Below are positions 1 to 11,859 of a stretch of DNA of 64,000 nt, in pieces. Numbering within the stretch: position 1 is the stretch's first letter; each line of letters begins with the position of its first letter. A program made the translations under genes and the position numbers. Under the pieces are notes generated by a model. That model saw only the letters and a program-made list of their open reading frames with translations, made no database searches and was not told the origin of the DNA. Origin of the DNA: Allium sativum (lineage: Eukaryota; Streptophyta; Magnoliopsida; Asparagales; Amaryllidaceae); assembly GCA_030737875.1 (NCBI GenBank), contig CM060922.1:306023456-306087455 (forward strand). Reading direction: 5' to 3'.

Positions 1-243
1 GCTCTTCATTAATGCAGGAAGGGTTCCCGATCCTTAGTCTTAAAATACCCGAATCTGGGTGGATTCGGCTCTTCATTAATTCTGGAAGGGTTTCCGGTCC
101 TTAATCATTTAAAACTCCCGAATCTGGGTAAATTCGTCTCTTTAATCTTAACGTGTTTGAGTCTGGGTAGTATTCGACTCACATCCTCATTGAAAAGAAT
201 TTTCAATCTTCCATCAAGGCCTGAATCTAGGCCAATTCGTTCC
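1..243. repeat. degenerate tandem repeat, about 69-bp unit
   Basis: Two clear copies (1-68 and 69-137) share GCTCTTCATTAAT at the start, GGAAGGGTT in the middle and CCCGAATCTGGGT near the end. Shorter decayed copies follow to about 243, each ending in an ATTCG word. The array runs off the left edge. It looks like the internal tandem repeats common in plant LTRs or untranslated retroelement regions. No coding sense is visible in it. Confidence 0.7.
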
Positions 244-1079
244 TCCATAAGGCGCCAAAAGCGAATCTCTTCGGTATAACTTACAGCATAACTAAGTATT
301 GAAAAGTAATTAGCAAACAAATAGGAGAAAGCCCGTAAAAAGAAGCTTGACTTGGAAAGTCGAAGACACCCCTTCACTAGGGAGGGGAAAATGCTATTAC
401 CAAAATGATAGTACCGCAAGTTGACACTGAAGGGATGTTGAAGAAATATAAGGAAGGGATAAAGAACTCGAGAGCAACCCAGGCCGATACCCATTTGAAA
501 AGAAGGGGCCCGAAATCTACAGAGCGTCAACAAAAGTTTGTCCAGCATGGTCTACCAGCCAGGGATTAACCGATGTAACGCTAACACATCAGAAGAGGAA
601 GTGTATCGGGTCATAGCGTAAAGATGGTCCGTATTCAACAACTGGAAAATGAGTCCATATATAACGAAGAAGTTACCTTCGTTAGTAACATGGACAACAC
701 TGGAAGCTACCTTCGAGGGTGTCAAACCGGAAGGCTAAGCCAAGACTCAAAGTAAGGATACTTGCTACACATACTAATCCACCTAGGACCTGAACCATCA
801 ATGGTTCTAAATCAATGGGTGTACACGTACGTCGAGAGGGCGGGCCCCTCAAAGTACCCACGATAAAGCTGAAAGCCTACATCTGGAAGTTTACACCAAA
901 GGACTGACACCTGGGAGCATCCGCCTACGCAACCGGTCTCGGCAACCAGCTCCTCTCCGCCTTTGGGGAGGCCCCCAATTCACCCGGGACCCTCACTTCG
1001 AAGGCTATAGCCGGCACCATGGGGATGACCGACAGCCAGATACCCAAGACCAAAAAAATAGAGGCCGATAGGAATCATT

Positions 1080-1290
1080 TGAGCCTAACACCCTGCTGGT
1101 AAGGGGACCACAGATTCTCTATAAATAGAACCCTAAGAGCTCTACAAAGGGGGGACGCACTTTTCATTTCACAAATTAGTTCTTTTCTTCTCAAGAGAAG
1201 CAAACCATTAATTCCTGTAATATATCTGTAAACTATGAATGGAGGATTTCAGATCTCATACATCTTGCTATTCATTAATCATGTTGTTCC
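1080..1290 (+). promoter_or_regulatory. promoter-like part of a probable gypsy-type LTR
   Basis: A good TATA box (TATAAATAG, 1120-1128) is followed by a short pyrimidine-rich leader, and a GC-richer stretch (about 830-1,070) lies upstream. This U3-TATA-R layout is usual for plant Ty3/gypsy LTRs. I could not find convincing TG/CA ends or a primer-binding site, so the element's limits and clade are open. The region 244-1,079 upstream shows no recognisable gene. Confidence 0.4.
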
Positions 1291-1299
1291 ATAATGATG

Positions 1300-1930
1300 A
1301 AACAGGGAGTTAACACTAACCTTTCTGACGAGAAGATCCATTCAGGCGTCCCGGAGGCGGAAGAAGATGTCATTGTGGAAACACAAAGTCCCCTTCTCCT
1401 CGCCCTAAGGATCCGCCATGACTGATCCATATTCTCATATTGAGCCTAACGCTTCCCGTACATCGATGTAAGGAAATCGTCTGCGAATTCTTAACCCGAT
1501 CTCCATCGTGGCTCAGATCCCTCTCTTGAGAGGATCTGACACGGGAAGGATCATCGGCGTTGACGAATATTACGATGCCTTCGTCCTTGAACTCAAGGGA
1601 AATGTAAGCCTGTTTTTTTCTTATTGTAGTACGTAATGTCATCATCATGAATCCGGAAATCATCAATCCCATGATAACAATATCAAGTTAAATGGCTTTC
1701 CCAAGGTCAAATTTAAATACCATCATGTAATAAGCATGATGCTCATCCCTTCTGGAACGAGATGAACGTTCGCAAGGTTTTAAGAGTTTGATGTCCCAGG
1801 AAAGGTAGTTCAACATAGAATCGCAGGCCTAAGATCATATCTTGGTAACCCTGAGTCATGACGATGTCAAATCCTGTGAATGCTCGCCTTACATATTGCA
1901 ATTCGGGTGTTAACGAAAAATGTTGTTAAC
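1300..1930 (-). other. unrecognised segment with short minus-strand reading frames
   Basis: A 100-residue minus-strand frame (1,370-1,672) begins with a hydrophobic stretch. A second minus-strand stretch (about 1,745-1,925) reads QDMILGLRF, faintly like the last motif of retropepsins. I do not recognise either as a known protein. They may be remnants of a retroelement polyprotein, but the signal is too short to name one. Confidence 0.25.
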
Positions 1931-4900
1931 AAAATAAATACCCTTAAGCAAGCCAAACACGATCATATTTCAATTAGTCCAGTGTTTAAGCCTATTCCTT
2001 ATCCTCATGCTTCAAGTTCTTATTTTTGAGGGTGATATTTTCTAAGGCTAAACTTCGTATTCACAAAATATTTTCAAAAATATCAAGACCACCCACTTCC
2101 TTTTTGTAGGATACAAATCTACTTTCAGTATTAACTTCTAGATCACATAGATGGTAGGTCACTAAGCTAAGTATCCCTATGAAATCCTCTCTTACACATT
2201 TATCTCAAAATTAATAAGGGTTTCAAATCCTAACATCATGAGATAAATAGGGATCCATTACTTATACCGCTTTATACCCTTATCCAATCATAAGGGGGAC
2301 CATTAGTGATTAGAACCCAAAAAAACTCCTTGGAAGTTCTATCCTACAATTACATGGTTTAAAAGGTGTTGATGTCTGAATACTTTTATTTCAATTTTCT
2401 CAAATGACAATCCATTTTTTTAAATTTTCCACCTTTGTCTTTCTTATAATTAGGGTCCGTCTATTCTCAAAACTAGATCATTCCATAGATATTTACCTAA
2501 CTCTCTCAAGCTCGTTCAAGCTTGAAAATATATCCATTTTCTCTAAATCAATTTATTTTTCTGAATCAGTCCCCAAAATTCCCTTTTGGTATTATCAATT
2601 ACAAATTTATTGCCCACTAAATTTTTAGATAATATCCATGAATCTCTCTCCGAAATCGCGAATTACGGTAAGTTACGTTACACTTATTTATACACACATA
2701 CTAAGCGTTAAATACAGATATAAACGCACTAATCCCTAAACCAACTATCTAGGGCAATCTAATTCACCACTAACCCTCAACTCTGGAAATACTACACCTC
2801 ACGACCTTTAAAATAGAAACTTCAGGTACTTACGCTAAAATTTCCGGGTTGGGTCATGCATTTTATCCTTACTTAGTCCTAAAACCTAATTCTAGCTTAC
2901 CTATTCAGCTACTCTTATTATGCCAGAATTATCTCTTTTTATAAGGTGAAATTTTTAGTAATTAAACAAAAATGTTCTTTTGAATATTATTATTGTTTTC
3001 AAATTTGCACAAATACGAAAACAGGTATTCAATATCTTACTAAAACCTGAGATGTCAAATTTTCGTGAAGATTTTAATACTTACCCTTAATGTTAATACA
3101 TGTTTGTTTTTAACAAAACATTTTTTTAGAAATTATCCCAAAATGTTGCACTAAGGATCCAGATGCTTTTTCTTCAATGTTAACTAAATGTTTAAAATAA
3201 GAGTAAAATACTTTTACTTTTTAAACACTTAACTTTATTAATTATTTGAATACCAACCATTTAATCTTTTAAAATGGTCAATAAAACTTTTTAATAGCTA
3301 ATAAAACAAGTATTCATTCTGTTCCCAGAAAGAAAATCTCAAATAATATCCCAGATTGAATTATAGGGAAATTTAGTTCACGAAAATGTCTAATGACATT
3401 TATGGCTATTTTTTTTTCAAAATACTTTACTACTTCATGCGATAACAATTTTAAGGCATTACTCAAGGTTTGTGTATCTTTTAACAATAAAACTTAATAA
3501 CTTCCTTATAGAGCGTTTTAAATAAATGCCCCATTTTTAAATTATAACATTTATCAAATCTCCCTAAATTCTTAAGTTAAGAGAAAAATAATTTCTCTTA
3601 TTTTAACACGTGCCTTTTATTTGTATTTTGAATGTCATTCTTTAATGTCCTTTAAAACAATAAATGTTTTGGAGCAAATATTAGTTTTTGAAAATAAGGC
3701 TTTAATAATTAAACATTAAATCAAGTAGTAATTAATATTTTTAACACTATCATTTACATAATCTCAATTTATCTTGTTATTACCAAAATATGTTTTAAAA
3801 CATAAACAGAAGAATGTATTTACGTTAGTAGTACAGTTTTTTTTAATAAAATCTTTATTGCCATACACGTATACTCTTGTCAAATTTCTTAGTAATATGC
3901 ATTTGAATTTAGGAATTCTTTAATCACTCATTACTCTTTGTTTGCACAACGAGGGTGCTTTTTACAAAAATAATAATTTATTGGAGTAGTCATTTGCCAG
4001 TTGTTCTACTCCTACTGTTATTACTTCCTCATATACTCCTTATTATATGAGAATTTTAATATTTCAAATTCTGCGCAAACTTTAGTAAATAAATTTACTA
4101 TCCACTCTCTCTCAAATGGGTACATTTATGACGTTTGCCCTATCAAACTTCTATAAATCGTCTTTTTTTCTTATTGAACATCAAATTTATTATCATAAAT
4201 TATATAGGACCTTTAAGAAAATAACCTTTCCAAACTCATTTTAATAACTGAAAATGTTTACTTTTTTTCTTTAATTAAGGAATTCATCTTCTGTTTTCTT
4301 TTAAGTTTAAAATTATAGTTTGCTTAATAGAAGAAACAGTAAACTTTTTGAATTCTTCAAAAACATTCTCAAAAACTATATTTCAGAATTTCTTTTCTAA
4401 AAAAATTTATTATGCAACTTAAGCCTATAAACGAAATGTTAAAAATTCCTATTTTCAGAACAATTTGATAGTATGTCAAAAATCATTTTATAGATTTCTT
4501 ACCAACTTTTGTTCTTTTCGTCCAATCCTTTTGACTCACTTCTCTGGAAGGTCTATCCGTTTATAGTACCCTTTCTTATGTGTTTCTATATTTTCACTTC
4601 TTGACATTCCTACTTGTTATCATTATAAATGTCCTTTATGCCATTTTATCCATTAAACGACACTTATTCTTATGGAGATTAAAAATAAAATTGAATATTC
4701 TTATTTTTGCATAAATGGTTTTAATTACATCCCTAATATTTTCCAATTTCAATATCATTTTTCTTATTGATCATTTAATGCTCTTTCGAATTTTAAAATT
4801 CCATTAATTACTCATGCATAAATTTTATCCCATTTAATAAAAGGTATTCTTCCACTCGTTCCTGAAACCTTCACACCTTTATGTTATGGACATTACTTTG

Positions 4901-5284
4901 TCGTATTCCAAATTCTTACTACTTATTATTCCCTTACCTTTTCCGTGAATGATAATTAAATTACCAATTTATTCTAATTAACTACCTATTAAATTAGGGA
5001 GTTTTTTTCCACTTTCCAACTTTTTGGTTCTTACATCCTTAGGTTCTTATAGGCTTCCAAGTTGATAAGGGAACTACTAAATCATTGCATGGATTCTAAA
5101 GATTTTTAGAAATTAAGGTTAATCCTTTCCTAGAAGGGCCTACAGACGATATTTTATAAAGTCATGCATACTTTAAATATATATATACACACACACAAAA
5201 ATATAATAAACTTTTGAAATTCCTTTTTCAAAATGACAAGTGCGCCACTCATACTATATATTTCCCTGTAATTGGGTAACCTAT
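1931..5284. other. gene-free AT-rich stretch
   Basis: This is T-rich on the plus strand, full of stops in all frames and without a recognisable protein. Because the LTR to its right has its primer-binding site on this side, part of it may be the non-coding interior of that minus-strand element. A possible LTR-end-like phrase (TTTCCGGGTTGGGTCATGCA, ending near 2,858) is the only other hint. A short AT/AC microsatellite lies near 5,178-5,200. Confidence 0.5.
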
Positions 5285-5296
5285 GCTCTGATACCA
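5285..5296 (-). other. primer-binding site (tRNA-iMet type) of LTR G
   Basis: Plus-strand GCTCTGATACCA is the exact complement of TGGTATCAGAGC, the primer-binding site that pairs with the 3' end of plant initiator tRNA-Met. It lies two bases from the LTR's TG end, the same spacing as in the other elements here. It shows that LTR G is the 5' LTR of a minus-strand element whose interior extends left. Confidence 0.85.
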
Positions 5297-5817
5297 AATG
5301 TTACCACCCGCTCGGAATGGGCTTAAATTTCAACCCAAAAAAGGCCAATCGAAACTTAGAGTCATTCTAAATGGATCATTGGTTCCTATAAGGAAATGGT
5401 ATAACCGATATAACAGAGCATACTAAAGCGAAATCAGGATCCCACACAGCGGAAGGGACAAAATATAATAACTTAAAATAGATGTATCTTTGATTAAAAC
5501 CATCATAAATTCCAGATACCACGAGTCTGATGCAATGATAGGTACATCAACATTAATTATCCCAATATGATAATACCGCCAAAAATAATACCTAATAGCT
5601 ATGGATCCTCATCTTCAGGCTCCGTCTCCAAGGTATCATTGATCCAAGCATTCCCACATACTATCCTTTTTATATGTTAAGATGAGGGAGGTCAGAACAT
5701 AAAGTTCTGGTGAATGAAAATCACATAAGTTTTCTGGAATAACTATTTCCTATATTTGGCAGCATAAATTCTTCACAATATGTCTACACAAACAAGCATA
5801 TACACAAATAAACATAT

Positions 5818-6380
5818 GAGGCGGACGTCCTAGAAGTCACTAAATACTCCAATGCTAATTTAAGGGTTGGCGTCCTTGCGGTCACTTAATACCATATCTT
5901 AGTTTATTTAGAATAGACATCCCTCCGGTCACTTAATACCCGGTGGGGGACCCCAAACCACTTAAGATCTCGTTATAACGTTAACATTATATATAATAAC
6001 TCTCCTTGTAGGTCAAGAAATAGTAATGGTAACCCCCCTAGCAAATGCTCTTGTTATTATCTACCTGTCCCTACGAAAGAACTCCTAGTCACTTAATACT
6101 TCCCTTAGACAGTGGTACCTTAGGCCATATATATAATCTGACCCTAGGTCATCCCTCACTATCCCATATATAAGAAGAAGATATTACATGGAGAACTACC
6201 TTACACATGTTATCATCTACTAGGTCCATTTAATACCTTTTTAGAGTAAGGCGGGCCTATTGATCATTTAAGACCTTTATTAGGGTGGACCCAATGACGT
6301 CATCCTTTCTAAAGAATGAAAATTAGAATAGGCCTAATGTCCTAACACTTAATACAAAAAAAGTTTGGTCAACCACTTAT
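5818..6380. repeat. recurring GTCACTTAATAC phrase inside LTR G
   Basis: The phrase GTCACTTAATAC or a close variant recurs about eight times at 30-80 bp spacing, often after a short cGTCCt word (for example near 5,840, 5,890, 5,930 and 6,090). It looks like a decayed minisatellite in the U5 part of the LTR. Confidence 0.5.
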
Positions 6381-6418
6381 TACCTTCTCAAGTAGGCCTA
6401 CTTCACGCACAAATATTC

Positions 6419-6452
6419 ACATATATATATATATATGTATACATACATACAT

Positions 6453-6491
<39 letters not shown>

Positions 6492-6492
6492 C
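6419..6492. repeat. AT / AC compound microsatellite
   Basis: (AT)n, (ATAC)n, (CA)n and (AT)n blocks follow one another. Short frames crossing it encode only Tyr/Ile/Thr/His runs and are not genes. Confidence 0.9.
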
Positions 6493-7639
6493 AAACACAC
6501 ACTAGACATCTAACATTAGGCCTACCACTTATAGATGCTGGATTTGTCGGGCGGTTATGGGTATGCTTCTACTACAAGTTAGGCATAATCTCGCATCATC
6601 CCATTTCACCTAGACCTCTTTCATTAACCAGATTTACATGTAGACACTAGATATGTCAGTCGATTCCGGGCAGACTTCTACTACAAGTAATTATTAACCT
6701 TGTGACTATGTATCATTAATATTAATTAACCCATTAACTCACACTTTTTGAAATGTCAATCCTTATCCAAATTTTAAGATGTACAAGTCATTTCCCATAT
6801 TTTCTCCAATCATGGCATAAATGTACATATTAACATGTGATAATAAATAGAATAAACAATCACGACAACATACAAACTTGTAACCCAGGTTTTGATTTGA
6901 TTATTACAACAATAGAGGTTAAACATAACTTCATATATCAAATATTCGTATATGTTTATAATTACAATTTTGAATAGATCCCTTTCTTCTGTTTATTTAT
7001 ATGCAGAACCTTAAAATTTAGATATATTATAAATAATACGTTCAAATTCTCTATTTAGAAAAATATAGATTTATACCTATTAGATTAAGAAATCTCTCCA
7101 AATCGTAACCTTTTGCAGAAAATCAAACATATGGATTTGTGTGATATAGAACAAAAATGAGTCCGATCAATATAGATAATAATACAACCAGAATCATGTT
7201 TCCCTTTTTTATTACAACAATGCAAAACCACAAATACAACAAGATTGATCATTTCCGCAAAGATAATAAAAACATAAGAAATTTGGAGGCCATTTTAATA
7301 TGATGTTTTCGTATAAATCCAAATTCCCTTGGGCATATAGAACCAAATTTACACTACAAAACAAAGAAAATAGCAAACTAATGTCATTTCCACTCACTAT
7401 ACCAAGAAGGATAAATTGTGGAAATCTGAATGGTGTTTGCTTTGGGATCCAATCCTTTATACAAAACGTTCTCCAATTCTTGTTAATCCATATATTAAAA
7501 TTAAGAGATTAGAGTCATATATAAAAATCTTTGAAGTCTAGAATATAAAATCTAAATCTAATCCTAAATCAGAATAAAGAAGAAAAGAAATATAGATTAA
7601 GGATTTAGAAGAAAACCTAAGCTTTTCTCTGAAATTCTA

Positions 7640-7712
7640 ATGGCGCAATGGAGGCACAATAATACGATAAGGTAGGGTAAGAGAGAGGCTAGGTGATTTG
7701 TATTTATGGTTT
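7640..7712 (-). promoter_or_regulatory. candidate core promoter of LTR G
   Basis: On the minus strand ACCATAAATA (7,701-7,710) is followed by a CT-rich leader with CTCTCTCTTACCC. This places the start of R about 1.35 kb into the LTR, similar in layout to the other LTRs in the window. It is inferred only from motif and position. Confidence 0.35.
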
Positions 7713-8475
7713 CTAGTACAAATAAAGGCCGTAGGACTTGTTAGATTTAATCCAGATGGTTCGTGTTTGCAAACTATATAAAAACCCTCAGAAACAAGCC
7801 ACCAATGCCCATTTCCCTTAATGGTGGCAGACCCCTTCTATAGAAATGCAGTTGACTCCAGGTCAACACCCCTTCTATAGGGGCGGTTGACCTCCCTTCT
7901 GGGGTCGAGCCAGAGAATTTATTTCTCTGAACATTTATTTTATGTTAATTATAATATTAAATCAGATTGATTACCTTTGTTATGTTGATTATTCTTGTAC
8001 CATTTTATATGTATATATACACACAATTCAAATTATTATGGAATAATCTTTTAATGCCAACTTATCTATAATTATATTCTGTATATTTATTTATCCGATT
8101 TGAATTTCAAATATTGTGTGTAAACAATTCATGTATAACTTGTTTTAATCATAACTTATTCATACAAACTCCATTTTCAGCAAATAAAATATGTAAACAA
8201 ATGAGAATCACGCCACGAATGCAACAGTAATACTTTCATGGACGAGTTATCAATTTTCGAAAAGTTTTATTTTCAGCCTAGTTTTATTAAGTTAAAATTG
8301 GGGACATGTCCTTAAAATGTTTGCAAATACAAATGCTTCACAAAATTTAGTTATAAAGTGGGTCCCTATTTGGGTAGTTACGGGTTTTTCAAAGAAAATT
8401 ATGCGCTGCCATATAATCTTTTTTCCAAAAAACCGCAAATATTCCAAGAAGAAATCTAAAAAAACAAAAAAAAAA

Positions 8476-8670
8476 TGCATACATGTATGCAATAATTGAG
8501 CTTTACTGCGTACATGTATGCAATAATTCATGCAGTGTTTCTGTTGAAAATCCTACATGAATTATTACTGAAATGCATGCAATTATTCTCAATATGTGCA
8601 TACATGTATGCAACAATTCATGCAGAGTTTACGTTGAAAAATCTACATGATTTATTGCATACATGTATGC
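8476..8670. repeat. array of a 14-bp perfect palindrome in LTR G
   Basis: GCATACATGTATGC occurs at 8,477-8,490, 8,598-8,611 and 8,657-8,670, with a one-base variant at 8,508-8,521. Flanking words (AATAATTCATGCAG and GTTGAAAATCTACATGA) also repeat, so this is a roughly 90-bp tandem duplication in which the palindromes are best conserved. It lies in the U3 side of the LTR. Confidence 0.8.
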
Positions 8671-9079
8671 ATAAAAGTTAAGAAGGATGCAAAACTGCAA
8701 TACTTTTATGCAACAATTGCAAATATGTGCATCATTTGATGCAATAAACTGGAGATTCGCTGCTTTTTGTTTTTTGATGCGTTTTTTGATTCGTTTTTTT
8801 TTTAGTGGTTTTAACTCCTGAATTTGATGATGTTTTCGTGTTTTTTTATTATGAATTTATATGATTTTTTATTATTTTTTGATGAATTTTTGAAACATAG
8901 GTACCTAATTTATACAAAAGTTTAGGGGCGGATGTGATGTGAATTTTGAAACTTATTAGGGATGTGTGCCAACTTACCCTTTTATTAATTTATTATTATT
9001 TATACTTAATTTAATTATCAATATCTATTTCGGGTAACGTGGTGTTACAAAACTTGTAAGCGAATCTTAGCCGACCTCA

Positions 9080-9780
9080 ACCTAGAGGATTCTATGATGA
9101 GGAATTGCCCTCGTGTCAACTTCAAGGGTAAGCGATGAATAAGTGGAACACGGTGAAGGTTTCTACACCAGAGGAGTAGCTCACTCGGAATCAGTTCAAG
9201 ACTCACTTTGAGGAGAAGTTCGTTTCGGTTGCTCATAAGTCAGCATTATTTAGGAAGTTTTTGGAGTTGAGGCACAAGAACGTGAATGTCTTCAAGTATG
9301 TGGCTGAGTTCGATACTTTATCGAAGTACAAGGCGTCTTTAGTCGACACCATACAAAAGAAGAATGAGAAGTTTATTCTTCGCTTAGATGATCATTTGGG
9401 ATAGAATCTTTTGAATCATGTTGAGGATACCTTTGATACAGTGGTTGGGAAGGTGCTTTTGCATGATATTAGCTATCCCAAATTAAAGGCTATAGTGAAT
9501 GTTTCTCCTAAGGAAGTGCCAAACCGCATGCGAGCGAAGGATCTAAGAATAAATGGAACAACAAGAGTAAGCCACCTCAAAATAAAATAGAAAATAAGAA
9601 GAAGGCTAAGTATGGGGAGACTTTCTTTAACTGTGGAGAGGAGGGACATTATAGGAATCAATATTCTGGTGGCAATCAAAAGTACTATCTCTATCACAAG
9701 ACTGGACATCATAAGTAAGATTTTCTAGATGTAGCCAAGTAGATTATGAAAATGTATGCTATTAATATTGTTCCCAGTTC
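9080..9780 (+). pseudogene. gag: gag polyprotein remnant (capsid and zinc knuckle)
   Basis: Gag packages the element RNA into cytoplasmic particles. The capsid-like stretch at 9,137-9,400 contains WNTVKV and FEEKFVSVAHK, followed by a LRHKNVNVFKYVAEFDTLSKY region typical of the retrotransposon gag family. In-frame stops interrupt it. At 9,629-9,715 one CCHC knuckle survives in part (FNCGEEGHYRNQ) and a second has its cysteines changed to tyrosine. The N-terminus is lost at the LTR G junction. Confidence 0.8.
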
Positions 9781-9829
9781 ATTCGAATTCCCCTTTGGCA
9801 AAGGAAAAGGGAAAGGGTAAGACATTGTC

Positions 9830-10060
9830 GTTCAAGGTATGCTTTCCATTTTCAGTGTTCCTTTTTTTGATACCGAGGCTTCTCATTCCTTTATATCTAG
9901 AGATTTGGTAGATAGATTTGGAATGGAACCCGAAATTAATGAAAAACCTTTGGTAGTAAGAACCCTATTGGAGATCCCGCCAATCTTAGTATAATTTGTC
10001 ATAATCTTGTCTGATCGAGTCATGGATGCTCTTTTGTTTGTGATTGCTTTATTTTAGGGT
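9830..10060 (+). pseudogene. aspartic protease remnant
   Basis: The retropepsin that cuts the Gag-Pol polyprotein is recognisable from FFDTEASHSFIS (from about 9,863). The family active site is D-T-G or D-S-G. Here the glycine has become glutamate (GAT ACC GAG, 9,869-9,877), so the enzyme would be inactive even without the later stops. It lies between the zinc knuckles and the RT, as expected. Confidence 0.75.
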
Positions 10061-10229
10061 CTGTTAGGTTGGTGCATACTTGAGATGTAATGGCTGAGTA
10101 AGTATGGAGTACTAGTGGATTGCAAGTGGATATCGGTGATGATAGAGACGAATGATGAGTGGTAGGTTGTTTACTAGTTGAGGAGGCAATGGTCGGTTAT
10201 CTACAGTCACTCAAGGTCCTAGACAATGA

Positions 10230-10925
10230 GGTGTCGACAATATCAGTAATTAGGTAGTACCCGGAGGCTTTCAAAGTAGTGATTGGATTTCCACCTCACA
10301 AAGAGATTGAATTCCATATTAACCTGATAAAGGATGCCAGATCGATAGTGATGCCTTTGAGAAGGATGTAACCTAGAGAGAAGAGGGAGCTTGTGAAGCA
10401 GGAACTTTTGGGGAAAGGCTTCATTTGGAGGAGTGTATCCAAATGGGGAGCACCAGTAATGTTCGCAATGAAGACGGATGGTTCCCTTAGATTGTGTGTT
10501 GACTACCATGAGTTAAACAAGGCGATGAGGAAGAATAAGCATCATCTCCAACATATTGAATATTTATTTGATCAACTTCATGGTGAGAGGGTATTTTCTT
10601 AGTTAGATCTTGCTATTAGATTTCACCAGCTTAGAGTGGCCACAAAGAGTGTGCCAATAATGACATTGCGAATCTCATCTGGATTTTATGACTGGTTGGT
10701 TATGCCATTCAGACTAACCAATGCACCTGCCTACTTTTCTGATCTTAAGAACCATATCTTCGGAGACAAGTTGAATAAGTTTTTTCTTGTGTTCGTTAAT
10801 GATATCTTAGTATATTCTCAGTCAAAGTAGGAACACAATACACATTTAAGGATTATTCTTGAGGTATTGAAGGAAAACAAGCTAAAAACAAAGTTTTCTA
10901 AATGTCAATTCTAGAGGTGAGAGGT
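10230..10925 (+). pseudogene. pol: Ty3/gypsy reverse transcriptase remnant
   Basis: The domain copies element RNA into DNA. Conserved blocks appear in order: FPPHKEIEFHINL (about 10,288), [17 protein letters not shown] (10,417), [15 protein letters not shown] (10,475), LDLAIRFHQL (10,600), VMPFRLTNAPAYF (10,700) and FVNDILVYS (10,792). The catalytic pair normally reads D-D; here the first is asparagine (ND). Stops at about 10,369, 10,600 and 10,828 split the frame. Spelling matches chromovirus RT well enough for a firm family call. Confidence 0.92.
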
Positions 10926-11149
10926 GAGATTCTTGGGTCATGTTGTTTCAGAATAAGGTATCACTATAGATCCTACTAAGGTTGCAGCGATGCAGGATTG
11001 GACTATACCCAAGAGTGCTATATATATGAGGAGTTTTCCGGGATTAGAGATATATTATCAAAAGTTCATCTAAGAATTTTCTAATAGAGCAGCACCATTG
11101 ACCAACTTGATTAAGAAAAAATCAGGCTTTTACTTGAGATACTCGATAT

Positions 11150-11600
11150 GATCATGCATTTGGGAGCCTATAGGAAAGGTTGACTAGAGTAACAATATTG
11201 GTTATTCTAGGTAAGGGCAACGAGATGACATTATACACTGATTCTTGTGGTAGTCGATTGGAAGAAGTACCGATGTAGAAAACCAAGGTTGTAGCTTATA
11301 CTAGCAGATGGTTAAAAAGGAATGAGAAGAACTATCATAACCGTGATTTGGAATTAGCAGCGATTGTATTTGCTCTTAAGATATGAAGACACTATCTTCT
11401 AGGAGAGATATTAGAGTTATTTATTGATCATAGTTGATAAGTACCTCTTTTCACAGAAGGATCTTAACCTTTGCCAATAGAGATTTTTTTTAGCTTCCCA
11501 TGGCATTGGAATAGCGTATGCACTTGGGAAGGGTAATTGAGTCACTGATGCTTTAATTCGAAGGCATGCTAGTTTAAGGGCCTTGTTCGTCAAATGGAAG
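11150..11600 (+). pseudogene. pol: RNase H domain remnant of pol
   Basis: RNase H removes the RNA strand during reverse transcription. Visible blocks are [20 protein letters not shown] (about 11,290-11,350), [11 protein letters not shown] followed by a stop where Trp is usual, and RHYLLGE...ELFIDH. Further on, FTQKDLNLCQ- and TDALIRRH-like pieces lie in shifted frames. Frameshifts and stops are present throughout. Confidence 0.8.
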
Positions 11601-11859
11601 CAACTGGAATATGATGCACATAAGATTTTCGATCATAATGTGAGTTGGAGCCAGAGATGTTGGCAAGTGTGACTATTTGACCTACTTTGATCGAGGGAAT
11701 TGGAGGGAGTCAAAGGCATGATCCTAAGTTAGTTAAGATGATTGCCAAATTCGAGAATGGAACTGAGTCTGAGGATGTAAAAAAGTATGGACTTCACTGA
11801 AGTGTTTAGATTCACAAGAAGGAGAGGTTGATTGTTTCAAAGGTGGATGGTTTGAGAGA

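Larger units (their letters stand above)
5299..9049 (-). mobile_element. LTR G: 5' LTR of a minus-strand gypsy-type element
   Basis: The segment starts TGTTACCACC and ends GTGTTACA, giving TG...CA termini and a length of 3.75 kb. The primer-binding site is directly to its left. It holds no long coding frame. The right end abuts decayed gag sequence of a plus-strand chromovirus, so this element probably inserted into that one. The bases flanking the two ends do not match, which argues against a solo LTR. The partner LTR should lie to the left, perhaps outside the window. Confidence 0.75.

Noticed and set aside
105..548. 147-codon minus-strand frame at the left edge
   Set aside because: No recognisable family or motif; it lies over tandem repeats and a probable LTR, and composition alone can explain it.
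1745..1925. Possible retropepsin or viral protease end (QDMILGLRF) on the minus strand
   Set aside because: One short motif-like stretch without a DTG site or neighbouring RT; too weak to call a protease or an endogenous pararetrovirus.
6435..6650. 71-codon frame starting in a microsatellite
   Set aside because: The first 25 residues are Thr/His/Tyr/Ile repeats from AT/AC runs. The same holds for frames at 24,705-25,011, 30,106-30,354 and 55,603-55,848.
7770..7790. Plus-strand TATA-like word (ACTATATAAAAACCC) as promoter of a gene
   Set aside because: It points opposite to the LTR's orientation and no coding frame or recognisable gene follows.
8476..8670. Regularly spaced palindromes considered as a CRISPR-like array
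   Set aside because: Spacing is irregular, the spacers are also repeats of each other, and the context is a plant LTR.
5299..9049. LTR G considered as a solo LTR
   Set aside because: A primer-binding site lies directly on its left and the five bases flanking each side do not match.
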